A program made the position numbers and the translations under genes. Source: Gordonia sp. SL306 (GTDB taxonomy: Bacteria > Actinomycetota > Actinomycetes > Mycobacteriales > Mycobacteriaceae). Taken from it: a stretch of 64,000 nt of DNA. Position 1 is the first letter of the stretch. Each line of letters opens with the position of its first letter. The stretch is taken from contig NZ_CP113063.1 in NCBI RefSeq assembly GCF_026625785.1, positions 558,001 through 622,000 on the forward strand, written 5' to 3'. This document shows, one piece after another, positions 47,904-56,545 of this stretch. The notes under the pieces were generated by a model that saw nothing but the letters and a program-made list of their open reading frames with translations, had not been told where the DNA came from and did no database searches.

Positions 47904-49142
47904 TCAGGACGGGGTGGCGGTGCCGGGATCGTCGGACGGGGCGTCGGGCGGCGGGTCGTCGTCGGGAACGCTCTTGTGGGCCGTCACCGGAGTGCCCTCG
48001 GGTGCCAGCGACTCCCCTGCCCGCAACGCGATCTGCTCGTTCAGGTACCGCAGCACCACCGCGATGGCTGCCGCGGCGGGCACCGCCAGGAATGCGCCGG
48101 TGATTCCGAACAGCGTGCCGCCGAGGGTCACCGCGAGCAGCACGATCACCGCGTGCAGGTCCATGGACTTCGACTGCAGCCACGGCTGCAAGACGTTTCC
48201 CTCGAGCTGCTGGACTGCCAGGATGATGCCCAGCACGATCAGCGCGGTGGTGAGGCCGTTCGACACCAGGGCGATCAACACCGCCAGGGCGCCCGCGACG
48301 AACGCACCGACGATCGGGATGAACCCGCCGAGGAACGTGATCACCACCAGCACTCCGGCGAGCGGCACCTGCAGGATGAACAGGCCGGCACCGATCAGGG
48401 TCGCATCGACAAAACTCACGATCGCCTGGGTCCGGATGAAGCCGCCGAGGCTGGTCCACATGCGGGTGAGCACTTCGCCGACGTGCGTCCCGGACGGTTT
48501 GCCGACCGTGCGGTCGAGCCACGGGATGAACTTCGGCCCGTCCTTGAGGAAGAAGAAGACGAGGATGAGGGCGGTGAACAGTGTGACGAGGATCGAGGTG
48601 GCGGTGCCCACCCCGCTGAACACGCCTGCCGCGATACTCGACGCGCTCGACTGCAGCTTGTCGGTGACCGTGTTGACGATGTTGTCGAGCTGCTCGTCTT
48701 TCACGTTGAGCGGCGGACCCTGAATCCAGTCCTGGAGTTTGTGCACGCCGTCGGTCGCCCGCGACGCCAGCTCGGGCGCCTGGCGCACGATGGACGGCAC
48801 AATCAGACTGATCACCCCGGCCAGCACCCCGACGCCGAGAAGCATCATCACCAGCGATGCCGCCGCGGGCGGGACACCACGCTTGCGCATCCAGCGGACG
48901 GGTGGCCACAGCACCGTGCACACGATGATCGCGAACAGGATCGGCAACAGGACGACCCAGAACTTGCCGAGGAGCCAGAACAGGATCCACAGCGCCGCGA
49001 CGACCAAGACGATCTGCAGCGCGACGACCGAACTCGCCCTCAGGCCCGCGAGGACCACCCGAGCCCTGGTCGGATATGCGCCGTCGCCGGTGCCATTGGG
49101 CGGACTGTCCGAGCTGTCCGGCACGCCCGATTCTTCTGTCAC
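47904..49142 (-). CDS. AI-2E/PerM-family permease (UPF0118)
   Basis: The 412-residue membrane protein has seven to eight segments and the family pattern: ALWILFWLLGKFWVVLLPILFAIIVCTVLWPPVRWM at the start and later LGGFIPIVGAFVAGALAVLIAL. A large loop near 120-200 and a polar C-terminus are normal for the family. Members include TqsA (AI-2 export), Na+/H+ antiporters and peptidase-like PerM; the role here is not determined. It starts at ATG 49142. Confidence 0.88.
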   Translation of the reverse strand: MTEESGVPDSSDSPPNGTGDGAYPTRARVVLAGLRASSVVALQIVLVVAALWILFWLLGKFWVVLLPILFAIIVCTVLWPPVRWMRKRGVPPAAASLVMMLLGVGVLAGVISLIVPSIVRQAPELASRATDGVHKLQDWIQGPPLNVKDEQLDNIVNTVTDKLQSSASSIAAGVFSGVGTATSILVTLFTALILVFFFLKDGPKFIPWLDRTVGKPSGTHVGEVLTRMWTSLGGFIRTQAIVSFVDATLIGAGLFILQVPLAGVLVVITFLGGFIPIVGAFVAGALAVLIALVSNGLTTALIVLGIILAVQQLEGNVLQPWLQSKSMDLHAVIVLLAVTLGGTLFGITGAFLAVPAAAAIAVVLRYLNEQIALRAGESLAPEGTPVTAHKSVPDDDPPPDAPSDDPGTATPS

Positions 49143-49221
49143 GCAGAGATCGTCACATACCGGGTCCGCGTCTGGGCCGATACGCGGGTGTGTCGGCCGA
49201 TACGCGCGTCACACCCGGAGG

Positions 49222-49542
49222 TCAGCTCTGGTGGTGCCGCTTGATCCTGCGTTCGACGTAGCGGACCAGTTCGTTGACCGCCTCGAGCTGCAAGACGAGT
49301 GGCGACAACGGCGCCGGCGACGTCGGGCCCGCTTCGCCCGTCTCCTCGGGCGCGACGCGCTGGTCGTGCGACGGCGGCGGCTCGGGCAGCGCCGCACCTG
49401 CCGGCTCCTGCTGCGCTGCGCTCTGGACCGTCTCGGGTCCGTACAGGCCCATCATGATCTCGAGCCCCCACGCCGGGAATTCCGACAGGGGGAGTTCGTC
49501 GTGCCGACCTCGTTGTCGGGCACCGGTGAACGGTGTGTTCAT
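49222..49542 (-). CDS. Small hypothetical protein
   Basis: The 106-residue protein has no signal or membrane segment. It contains PAWGLEIMMGLYGPE near residue 25, a proline/acid-rich linker and a C-terminal helix (LEAVNELVRYVERRIKRH) that could form a coiled coil. I do not recognise it. It diverges from the Ada-AlkA gene. Confidence 0.55.
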   Translation of the reverse strand: MNTPFTGARQRGRHDELPLSEFPAWGLEIMMGLYGPETVQSAAQQEPAGAALPEPPPSHDQRVAPEETGEAGPTSPAPLSPLVLQLEAVNELVRYVERRIKRHHQS

Positions 49543-49660
49543 GGGCTCATCGTGCCAGGAATTGTTACCTACGTCACCAATTTCCCCAATTCGACACGCC
49601 TCCCACGGCCGTGTCCGATTCCCGCCAGAATCCGTCGGCGATCGGTGTCAGAGTGGTCTG

Positions 49661-51328
49661 GTGACCACGACGATCCGCCTCCCCGAATCCCTCGACTTCG
49701 ATCGGTGCTATCGCGCCGTTTCGTCGCGGGACGCACGCTTCGACGGCCAGTTCTTCGTCGCCGTGCACACCACCGGGATCTACTGTCGGCCGTCGTGTCC
49801 CGCCCTGACGCCTCGCGCGCAGAACGTGCATTTCGTGCTGACCGCTGCCGCCGCACAACAGGAGGGGTACCGGGCCTGCCGGCGCTGTGCTCCCGATGCG
49901 GTTCCCGGTTCCCCGCGCTGGAACACGGGAGCCGATCTGTCCTCGCGTGCCATGCGACTGATCGCCGACGGTGTGGTGGAACGAGAAGGCGTCGACGGCC
50001 TGGCCGCCCGACTCGGCTACACACCACGGCACCTGAACCGGGTGCTGACCAACGAACTCGGCGTCGGTCCCCTCGCGCTGGCCCGGGCACATCGCGCCGC
50101 CACCGCGCGGGTCCTGATCCAGTGCACGCCGATGCCCATGGCAGACATCGCCTTCGCGGCCGGCTTCACCAGTGTTCGGCAGTTCAACGACACCATCCGG
50201 GAGGTGTTCGCCCTGACACCGAGCCGCCTGCGGAAGTTGCCGTCGCCGACCGGTCGCTCGGGGCAGGGTGCCGTCGGAGAGGTGACGCTGCGACTCGCGC
50301 ACCGGATGCCGCTGGACACCCGCTGGCTGCACTGGTTCCTCTCGGCTCATGCCGTTCCGGGCGGCGAACTGGTGGAGACCACCACCGATGGCTCCTGGCG
50401 TCATCGGCGCACGATGAGGCTCCCCCACGGCCCGGCCCTGGCCACCATCGAACCCGGGCACGCACACATGACCGCGACCATCACCCATCTCGACATGCGC
50501 GATCTCGGCGTCGCGGTCAACCGCCTCCGACGGTTGCTCGATCTCGACGCCGACCCGGTCAGCACCGACCTCGCGCTGCGGACCGACCCCGCGCTGGCGC
50601 CGCTCGTCGACGCCGCGCCGGGCCTGCGGGTCCCCGGGTCGGTTGACCCGACCGAGACCCTGATCCGGACGATGATCGGTCAGCAGATCAGCGTGAAGGC
50701 CGCCCGGCACCACACGGCACGCCTGGTCGACACGCTCGGACTGCCGGTGTCGTGGCCACCCGATGCCGCCACGGACCGCTCGCCCGCCGCCGGCTGGACC
50801 CTCTTTCCCGACGCGGCCACGATCGCCGAGCACGGGCACCGAGTGCTGACCGGGCCCAGGCGCCGCATCGACGCCATCCTCGCCGTCGCCGAGACCCTCG
50901 CCGAAGGCCGCCTGGAACTGCACGCGGGCCGCACGGCCGACGAATTGCGCGCCGCCTTGATCGAACTGCCCGGGATCGGGGCCTGGACCGCCGACTACGT
51001 GGCGATGCGGGTCACCGGCGAGCCCGACATCCTGCTCGACCGCGACCTCGTCGTCGCACGGGCCGCCACGGAACTGGGTGTCGACCTCGCCGACGGTGCG
51101 CCGGCGTGGTCGCCGTGGCGTTCGTATGCATCGATGCACCTGTGGCGCCACCGGCTGTCGGTGACCGAGCCGATACTGACAGGACCGATCACGAGCGAGC
51201 AGACGTCGAAGCACCATTCCACGCGGGCCCCGTCCTCACGATCGCGAATCGCCCGAGCGGCGCAGACGCGATCGACCCCACCACCTCGTCGCCAACAACT
51301 CGACGAGCCTGCAGAAGGAGCACGATGA
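49661..51328 (+). CDS. alkA: Ada-AlkA fusion: methylphosphotriester-sensing activator and 3-methyladenine glycosylase
   Basis: The 555-residue protein starts with GTG. The N-terminal Ada zinc domain has Cys42, Cys46, Cys73 and Cys76 (YCRPSC and CRRC), where Cys42 is the methyl acceptor. An AraC-type helix-turn-helix domain follows (about 90-185, with MADIAFAAGFTSVRQFNDTIREVF). The AlkA N-domain and the HhH glycosylase follow, with LPGIGAWTADY near 480 and the catalytic-Asp region LLDRD. It removes alkylated purines and activates the adaptive response. This fused layout is as in Rv1317c. It is coupled to ogt by ATGA. A basic Ser/Thr-rich tail of about 45 residues follows the glycosylase. Confidence 0.93.
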   Translation: MTTTIRLPESLDFDRCYRAVSSRDARFDGQFFVAVHTTGIYCRPSCPALTPRAQNVHFVLTAAAAQQEGYRACRRCAPDAVPGSPRWNTGADLSSRAMRLIADGVVEREGVDGLAARLGYTPRHLNRVLTNELGVGPLALARAHRAATARVLIQCTPMPMADIAFAAGFTSVRQFNDTIREVFALTPSRLRKLPSPTGRSGQGAVGEVTLRLAHRMPLDTRWLHWFLSAHAVPGGELVETTTDGSWRHRRTMRLPHGPALATIEPGHAHMTATITHLDMRDLGVAVNRLRRLLDLDADPVSTDLALRTDPALAPLVDAAPGLRVPGSVDPTETLIRTMIGQQISVKAARHHTARLVDTLGLPVSWPPDAATDRSPAAGWTLFPDAATIAEHGHRVLTGPRRRIDAILAVAETLAEGRLELHAGRTADELRAALIELPGIGAWTADYVAMRVTGEPDILLDRDLVVARAATELGVDLADGAPAWSPWRSYASMHLWRHRLSVTEPILTGPITSEQTSKHHSTRAPSSRSRIARAAQTRSTPPPRRQQLDEPAEGAR

Positions 51329-51888
51329 CATCCACGATCTCGAATCCGGTCTCGGACCCCGCGGCGACCGCCACCGCGGCCACCAGCACCGCCCGCTGGA
51401 CGTCGGTTCCCACACCCGACGGCACGTTCACCGTTGTCGCCGACGATGCCGATCGGGTGCTGGCCTCGGGATGGACCGACGACCCGGAGTACCTGGCCGC
51501 GCTCGTCCACCGCTCCATCCGGCCGGAACAGTTGCGACGCGACGGACTCGACGAGCTCCGTGAGCGGGTGGACGCGTACTACGCGGGCACCTTCGACGCT
51601 CTCGACGCCGTCGAGGTCGTCCAGCATTCGGGCCCGTTCCTCGAGCACGCGTGGACGGTGCTGCGAACGGTGACGCCCGGCGCCCCGGTGACCTACGCGG
51701 AGTTCGCGGAGCTCTCCGGCAACCCCACCGCGATCCGCGGCGCGGCGTCGGCATGCTCACGCAACGCGGCCGCGTTGTTCGTCCCCTGCCACCGAGTGCT
51801 GCGCAGCGACGGTTCGCTCGGCGGGTTCCGCTACGGCCTCGAGGTGAAGCGCTCACTGCTCGACCGTGAGGTTCCCGTGGCCGGGTAG
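51325..51888 (+). CDS. ogt: Methylated-DNA-protein-cysteine methyltransferase
   Basis: The 187-residue protein has the active-site PCHRV motif (VPCHRVLRSDGSLGGFRYGLEVKRSLL) with the acceptor Cys, and the DNA-binding helix near TYAEFAELSGNPTAIRGAASA. It repairs O6-alkylguanine by suicidal alkyl transfer. The ATG at 51325 overlaps the Ada-AlkA stop (ATGA). Its N-terminal 30 residues are Ala/Thr rich and unusual. Induction by the Ada part of its neighbour is expected. Confidence 0.94.
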   Translation: MTSTISNPVSDPAATATAATSTARWTSVPTPDGTFTVVADDADRVLASGWTDDPEYLAALVHRSIRPEQLRRDGLDELRERVDAYYAGTFDALDAVEVVQHSGPFLEHAWTVLRTVTPGAPVTYAEFAELSGNPTAIRGAASACSRNAAALFVPCHRVLRSDGSLGGFRYGLEVKRSLLDREVPVAG

Positions 51889-51945
51889 CGATCGGACTCT
51901 GCCGGCGATCGCGGGTGCGGTCCACTGTCGGACCCGTCGAGCACC

Positions 51946-53151
51946 ATGACGGTCATGAACACCTCAGTGATCGTCGCCCTGATCGCCGGCATGATCCTCG
52001 GCGGACTGGTCGGGTGGCTCGCGCACGCGTCGCGGGCCGCCGCCGCGCTCGCCGCGGCCAGGGCCGAACTGCACTCCGTGCGGGCCGCGCACGATCTCGC
52101 GGCCCGTTCACTCTCGTCGGCTAGCGAGGATGCGGCGCGACGCCAATCGTCGGCCATCGGCTCGCAGGTCGCACACATCGTCGACCCGCTCCGGGCCGTG
52201 CTCGGTCAGCTCTCCGACGAATTGCGGCGAACCGAACACCACCGGATCAGCGCATACTCGGGGCTCACCGAGCAGGTGCGGGGTATGCACGCCGTGTCGA
52301 CGCAACTGACCGACCAGACCCGGCAGCTGGCCAACGCCCTGCACACACCTCAGGTCCGCGGTCGTTGGGGCGAGCTGCAACTCGAGCGGGTCGTCGAGCT
52401 GGCCGGGATGACCCGGCACTGCGACTTCTCGACGCAGGTGTCCGCGGACGGGTCGTCAGGGCCGGTGCGGCCGGACATGGTGGTCCACCTCGCGGGTGAC
52501 CGGAACATCGTGGTGGACGCGAAGGTGCCGCTGCAGTCGTACCTCGCCGCCATCGAGGAGCCGGACCCCGCGACCGCCGACCGGCTGCTCGGCGAGCACG
52601 CCCGCGCCGTCCGCTCCCACATCACGCAGCTGTCGTCGAAGGCGTATTGGTCGGCCTTCGACAACACCCCGGAGATGGTGGTGCTGTTCGTACCGAGTGA
52701 TCCCGTGCTCGAGGCAGCGGTCCGGGCCGACGGAGATCTCATCGAGTTCGGTTTCGGCAAGAACGTGGTCCTCACCACTCCGTCGACCCTCATCGCTCTG
52801 CTGCGCACCGTCGCGCTCGGCTGGCGGCACGACGCGATGGCGCGCGATGCCGCCGTGATCCATCAGCTCGGGACCGAACTGCACCACCGCCTCGGCGGCG
52901 TCCTCGGCCACCTCGACCGGCTGGGCGGGTCGTTGCGCCGCGCCGTCGAATCCTTCAACTCGACGGTCGGTGCCGTCGATGCTCGCGTAGGCGTCACAGC
53001 TCGCAAATTGGCCGAACTGGACGCCCTCCAGGGTGAACCGCAGCACACTTCCGCCGCCCCGATCGACATCACCGTCCGCACCGCGGGAGGCATCCGGACC
53101 AGCGACGACACCTCGGAAACGGACCAATGGGCAACATCACCCGGTGGTTAA
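51946..53151 (+). CDS. rmuC: DNA recombination protein RmuC
   Basis: The 401-residue protein has one N-terminal membrane helix (SVIVALIAGMILGGLVGWLA) and an Ala-rich coiled-coil region. The RmuC domain runs from about residue 135, with VRGRWGELQLERVVELAGM, VVDAKVPLQSYLAAIEEPD and the AFDNTPEMVVLFVPSD strand. RmuC limits genome rearrangements at inverted repeats; it is nuclease-like but its mechanism is not settled. It follows the Ada-AlkA/Ogt operon after 57 bp. Confidence 0.93.
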   Translation: MTVMNTSVIVALIAGMILGGLVGWLAHASRAAAALAAARAELHSVRAAHDLAARSLSSASEDAARRQSSAIGSQVAHIVDPLRAVLGQLSDELRRTEHHRISAYSGLTEQVRGMHAVSTQLTDQTRQLANALHTPQVRGRWGELQLERVVELAGMTRHCDFSTQVSADGSSGPVRPDMVVHLAGDRNIVVDAKVPLQSYLAAIEEPDPATADRLLGEHARAVRSHITQLSSKAYWSAFDNTPEMVVLFVPSDPVLEAAVRADGDLIEFGFGKNVVLTTPSTLIALLRTVALGWRHDAMARDAAVIHQLGTELHHRLGGVLGHLDRLGGSLRRAVESFNSTVGAVDARVGVTARKLAELDALQGEPQHTSAAPIDITVRTAGGIRTSDDTSETDQWATSPGG

Positions 53152-53170
53152 CAGTTTTCGGGGGGTTAAC
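53147..53170. promoter_or_regulatory. Paired GTTAAC sites before the DUF6542 gene
   Basis: GTTAAC occurs at 53147-53152 and 53165-53170, 18 bp apart, ending 15 bp before the GTG of the next gene. Each is a palindrome, so the pair forms a dyad with the G-rich spacer. It overlaps the expected promoter and may bind a regulator. Confidence 0.3.
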
Positions 53171-53185
53171 CGGTACCGTCTAGAT

Positions 53186-54193
53186 GTGTCTTCTGCCCCG
53201 CAACAGCGATCAGCAGTACCGCTGGATCAGCAATCCGTGCTGCCGACGGTCCGCGGCCTCCCTTGGTGGGGCGGCGTGCTGGTGGCCACCGTCATCACGG
53301 GTATCGGTGCGGCGATCGATGCGAGCAACACCGACGCCCTCGGCGGCATCTTCAAATTCTGCTATCTGGTCGGCTGCGTCATCGCAGCGCTCGCCGTGCG
53401 GCGCCGCGCGTTGTTCACCGCCGCAGCCCAGCCGCCCCTCATCGCGTTCCTCGTCGGTGTCATCACGCTCTATGGCCTCAACTCCGACCAGGCCTCGTCC
53501 GGATTGAAGAGCCTCATCTTCAAGGTCCTGCTCCCCGTCGCCGACGCCTTCCCCTGGATGCTGCTGACGTTCTTGGTGACCCTCGGTCTCGTCGTGGCGC
53601 GGTGGTACCTCACCCGCGACCGCTCCACCAGCATCGGCCTCCGGCGATCGAAGGGATCGTCGCCGAAGCCCAGCCCGGCCAAGACCGCCGACCGCAGTCC
53701 GCGTACCGCCACCAAGCGCGCCGCTCGTCCGGCCGCGACCAAGGCTCGGCCTGCCGAATCCGGCGACCGGAGAAAGCCTGCTTCCGCCGCGCAGAAGTCT
53801 CGCCGGCCGCGACCGGCCGCCGAAGGCACGGCCGACGGTGCCGGTGTCGTGAAGGGTCAGAAGGTCGTCGACGAACCGACCACCCGCGCAGCCGCGCCGA
53901 CCAAGCGCTCCGAGGGCGGCAAGCGGGCGGCCGCCGACCGGCCGCAGGCAACCAAACGCCGCGCGACAGCAGGTGCGGTGCAACGGGCAGAGGCCGGTGA
54001 GCTCATCGGCCCCGGCGAGGAGTCGCTCGGCGAGACCATCGCGCCGCCTGCGACCCAGGCCCGACCCACCGCCGGTGCCGCGGCCCGTCGACGGTCACCG
54101 TCGTCAGCGGCCGATCACGCACGCTACGAGTCGGCGACACCGCAGCCGTCGGCCTCGCGATATCCGTCGACCCGCGCGCGCAATCGAGGCTGA
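53186..54193 (+). CDS. DUF6542 membrane protein with long basic tail
   Basis: The 335-residue protein has three to four membrane segments in the first 150 residues (LPWWGGVLVATVITGIGAAI, FCYLVGCVIAALAV, PPLIAFLVGVITLYGL and WMLLTFLVTLGLVVARW). A very long Lys/Arg/Ala/Pro-rich cytoplasmic tail follows, resembling histone-like tails. Proteins of this layout lie near ychF and ispH in mycobacteria. The tail may contact nucleic acid or ribosomes; this is inference. GTG 53186 is chosen because the membrane domain starts shortly after. Confidence 0.8.
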   Translation: MSSAPQQRSAVPLDQQSVLPTVRGLPWWGGVLVATVITGIGAAIDASNTDALGGIFKFCYLVGCVIAALAVRRRALFTAAAQPPLIAFLVGVITLYGLNSDQASSGLKSLIFKVLLPVADAFPWMLLTFLVTLGLVVARWYLTRDRSTSIGLRRSKGSSPKPSPAKTADRSPRTATKRAARPAATKARPAESGDRRKPASAAQKSRRPRPAAEGTADGAGVVKGQKVVDEPTTRAAAPTKRSEGGKRAAADRPQATKRRATAGAVQRAEAGELIGPGEESLGETIAPPATQARPTAGAAARRRSPSSAADHARYESATPQPSASRYPSTRARNRG

Positions 54194-54204
54194 CAGCAGC
54201 CACG

Positions 54205-54771
54205 TCACGCCTGGGAAACTCTCTCGAACCACTCGCCCAGTCGACGTGCCGCGTCGTCGACCAATGATGGCCAATCCATCGCGCCTTCGTCGGCGCCGTC
54301 GCTGACCACCTTCACCATTCGGCAGGGCACCCCGAACTCCGCGCTCACATGAGCGATCGCGCAACCCTCCATGTCCACCAGGTCGGCTCGCGCGGCCAGC
54401 GTCGCGCGCCGCACCGGGTCGGCGACAAACGTGTCCCCGGAGGCCAGCACGGTGCCGTCCCCGTCGGGCATCTCCCATCGGTCGACGACCGGATAGCCCA
54501 TCGAACGCAGCTCGGTGCTGCTGATGTCGTGCTCGATTACGGTCGACGGCTGGAAGAGGCCACAGTGGTGGTCGTGGAGTGCGCCTGCGGTTCCCACGTT
54601 GACGACCTGACGGACCGGCGTATCGTCGCCGACTCCGGCCAGCACCCTGGTGAGGGCCGTGGCGGCGCGGACCTTGCCGATGCCGGTAATCAGAACGCGG
54701 GTACCCGGCGGCACGTAGCGCGCCTCGGCTCGGGTGGCGGCGACGACGAGCGTGGCGGGGTCGATTGTCAC
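54205..54771 (-). CDS. 5'-methylthioadenosine/SAH-nucleosidase-like protein
   Basis: The 188-residue protein has the nucleoside phosphorylase-I fold pattern: VLITGIGKVRAATALTRVL, VVNVGTAGALHDH, VLASGDTFVADP, DLVDMEGCAIAHVSAEFGVPCRMVKVVSDGAD. The catalytic Asp is in SDGAD and the ribose-binding Glu in DMEG. It is shorter than canonical Mtn (about 230). It hydrolyses a nucleoside N-glycosidic bond; MTA, SAH or another nucleoside is possible. It converges with the DUF6542 gene. Confidence 0.84.
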   Translation of the reverse strand: MTIDPATLVVAATRAEARYVPPGTRVLITGIGKVRAATALTRVLAGVGDDTPVRQVVNVGTAGALHDHHCGLFQPSTVIEHDISSTELRSMGYPVVDRWEMPDGDGTVLASGDTFVADPVRRATLAARADLVDMEGCAIAHVSAEFGVPCRMVKVVSDGADEGAMDWPSLVDDAARRLGEWFERVSQA

Positions 54772-54786
54772 GCAGTGAAACTATCG

Positions 54787-55554
54787 TCACCGCGCGGCGA
54801 GCGCGACGCAGGCCCGGGCCGCACGTCCCAGCGCCGTGCCGTACGACGGGCCGTGGCCGGCGGCGTGCACCGCGAGCGGATGCAGCTGGTGCAGCGCCAC
54901 GCGATCCTCCCAGCCGGCACGCAACGGGTGCTCGCCCTGGTAACCGGCGACGATCTCGGTGAGCAGCGGACACCCGAAGAGTGCGAGCATCGCGAGGTCC
55001 GTCTCGCGGTGGCCGCCGTGCGCGGCCGGGTCGATGAGCACCACTCCGTGCGCGGTCCACAGCACGTTCCCGGTCCACAGGTCGCCGTGTAGCCGTGCGG
55101 GTGGATCGCCGTCGTCGAAAGCACCGCTCGCGACGAGCGCGCACGCCTCGCGGGTCGCGTCCGCGTCCTCGGGCTCGAGATACCCCGCGTCGATCGCAGG
55201 CGGGAGATACGGCAACACCCGCTCGTCGGCGTAGAACTCGCCCCAGTGCTCGTGCGTGCGGGTACTCAGTGGCCGCTCGCCGATGAACTGCCTGCCCTCA
55301 TAGCCGTCGGGCGGACTGCCGAACTCGGCGGCGCCCGCGTCGTGCATCCGGGCCAGCGCGACGCCGAAGTCCCGCGCATGCGATGCGGTGGGACGCGTCG
55401 TCGTCAGGTGCGCCAGCTCGATGAAGTCCTCACCGACGTCGATGACCTCGACCATCGGTCCACCGCCGTCGCGCAGCCATCGGAGTCCGGCCGCCTCGGC
55501 ACGAAAGAAATCCGGATCGACGTCACGGCGATCCTTGCGGAAGCCGCGGGTCAT
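54787..55554 (-). CDS. Fructosamine-kinase-family protein
   Basis: The 255-residue protein has the FN3K/APH-like kinase core: FRAEAAGLRWLRDGGGPMVEVIDVGEDFIELAHL, RLHGDLWTGNVLW (catalytic loop with HGD) and VLIDPAAHGGHRETDLAML. FN3K enzymes phosphorylate ketoamine groups on glycated proteins or small molecules, which then decay; bacterial forms may act on ribulosamines. It is coupled to the SDR gene by an ATGA overlap at 55551-55554. A short spacer of 15 bp separates it from the nucleosidase. Confidence 0.88.
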   Translation of the reverse strand: MTRGFRKDRRDVDPDFFRAEAAGLRWLRDGGGPMVEVIDVGEDFIELAHLTTTRPTASHARDFGVALARMHDAGAAEFGSPPDGYEGRQFIGERPLSTRTHEHWGEFYADERVLPYLPPAIDAGYLEPEDADATREACALVASGAFDDGDPPARLHGDLWTGNVLWTAHGVVLIDPAAHGGHRETDLAMLALFGCPLLTEIVAGYQGEHPLRAGWEDRVALHQLHPLAVHAAGHGPSYGTALGRAARACVALAAR

Positions 55555-56486
55555 GTGGACGAGACGTCGGTGCCGTTCTGCGCGGCGGCCTTGCGTTCCA
55601 ACGACCGTGCGCTGACCCGTGCCAGGTGGTCGAACTGGTTGTTGGCCACCCGCATCAGGATCTCGTAGGGCAATGCGAACTTGCGCGCCCACCAGTATCC
55701 GAAGCGAATGTCGAACGAGGTGTAGACGAGGAAATGATTCTTCCGAATCCCCTTGAGGATTGCCGCCGCCGCGGTTTCGGGCGTGACGGCGACCTTGTGG
55801 AACCGCGCGATCTGTGACTTGATCCGCGGGTCGTCGCGGTTGATGCCGGCGATCTCCACGCTGTCGACCAGAGGCGTGTCGACACCGCCCGGGCACACCA
55901 GAGACACCCCGATGCCGTGCCGCCGCAGGTCGAATCGGAGGACTTCCGACACGCCTCGCAATCCGAATTTGCTCGCGCTGTACGCCGCGTGCCACGGCAG
56001 CGCCAACAACCCCGCCGCCGACGACACGTTCACCAGATGACCGCCCTGACCGCGTCGGATCATCTGCGGCACAAAGCATTCGATGACGTGGATGGGGCCC
56101 ATCAGATTGACGTCCACCATGGTGCGCCAGTGTCGGTGTTCGAGGTTCTCGACGGTCCCCCACGCCGACACACCAGCGATGTTCATGACGACGTCGGCCA
56201 CGCCGACCTCGGCGTCCACCTGATTGGCGAACGAGCGGACCCAGTCGTAATCCGAGATGTCCCCGGCCTGGTGGTAGACAACCGCGCCGCCCGCGTCGTT
56301 GATCTCTCGCACCACCGCGTCGAGTGGATCGGCATGCAGGTCCGTCAACACCAGCCGTGCACCATTCCTGGCCGAGGCGATCGCGGTTGCCCGGCCGATC
56401 CCGCTCGCGGCACCGGTGATCAGCACGATGCGGTCACGCAGCGTGGGCACCGGTGTCGACATGACGATCAGATCCTTGAGCCCCAT
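55551..56486 (-). CDS. Short-chain dehydrogenase/reductase
   Basis: The 311-residue SDR has the TGAASGIG cofactor motif, MNIAGVSAWG in place of the usual NNAG, and YSASKFGLRG with catalytic Tyr and Lys. Its C-terminus is longer than typical SDRs and ends in a basic amphipathic stretch (FALPYEILMRVANNQFDHLARV) that may attach to the membrane. M9 (56462) is an alternative start. It is cotranscribed with the fructosamine kinase; a functional link is not clear. Confidence 0.9.
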   Translation of the reverse strand: MGLKDLIVMSTPVPTLRDRIVLITGAASGIGRATAIASARNGARLVLTDLHADPLDAVVREINDAGGAVVYHQAGDISDYDWVRSFANQVDAEVGVADVVMNIAGVSAWGTVENLEHRHWRTMVDVNLMGPIHVIECFVPQMIRRGQGGHLVNVSSAAGLLALPWHAAYSASKFGLRGVSEVLRFDLRRHGIGVSLVCPGGVDTPLVDSVEIAGINRDDPRIKSQIARFHKVAVTPETAAAAILKGIRKNHFLVYTSFDIRFGYWWARKFALPYEILMRVANNQFDHLARVSARSLERKAAAQNGTDVSST

Positions 56487-56545
56487 GACACCACCCTAGG
56501 CGCTGCATCCCGCACCGACGACGGCCTTGGCCGAGCCGAGCACCG

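Noticed and set aside
47773..48990. 405-codon minus-strand frame over the PerM gene that reads the 21-bp repeats as ADSNxFF units
   Set aside because: Composition is typical of a shadow frame of a GC-rich gene, and the membrane protein in the other frame is clearly real.
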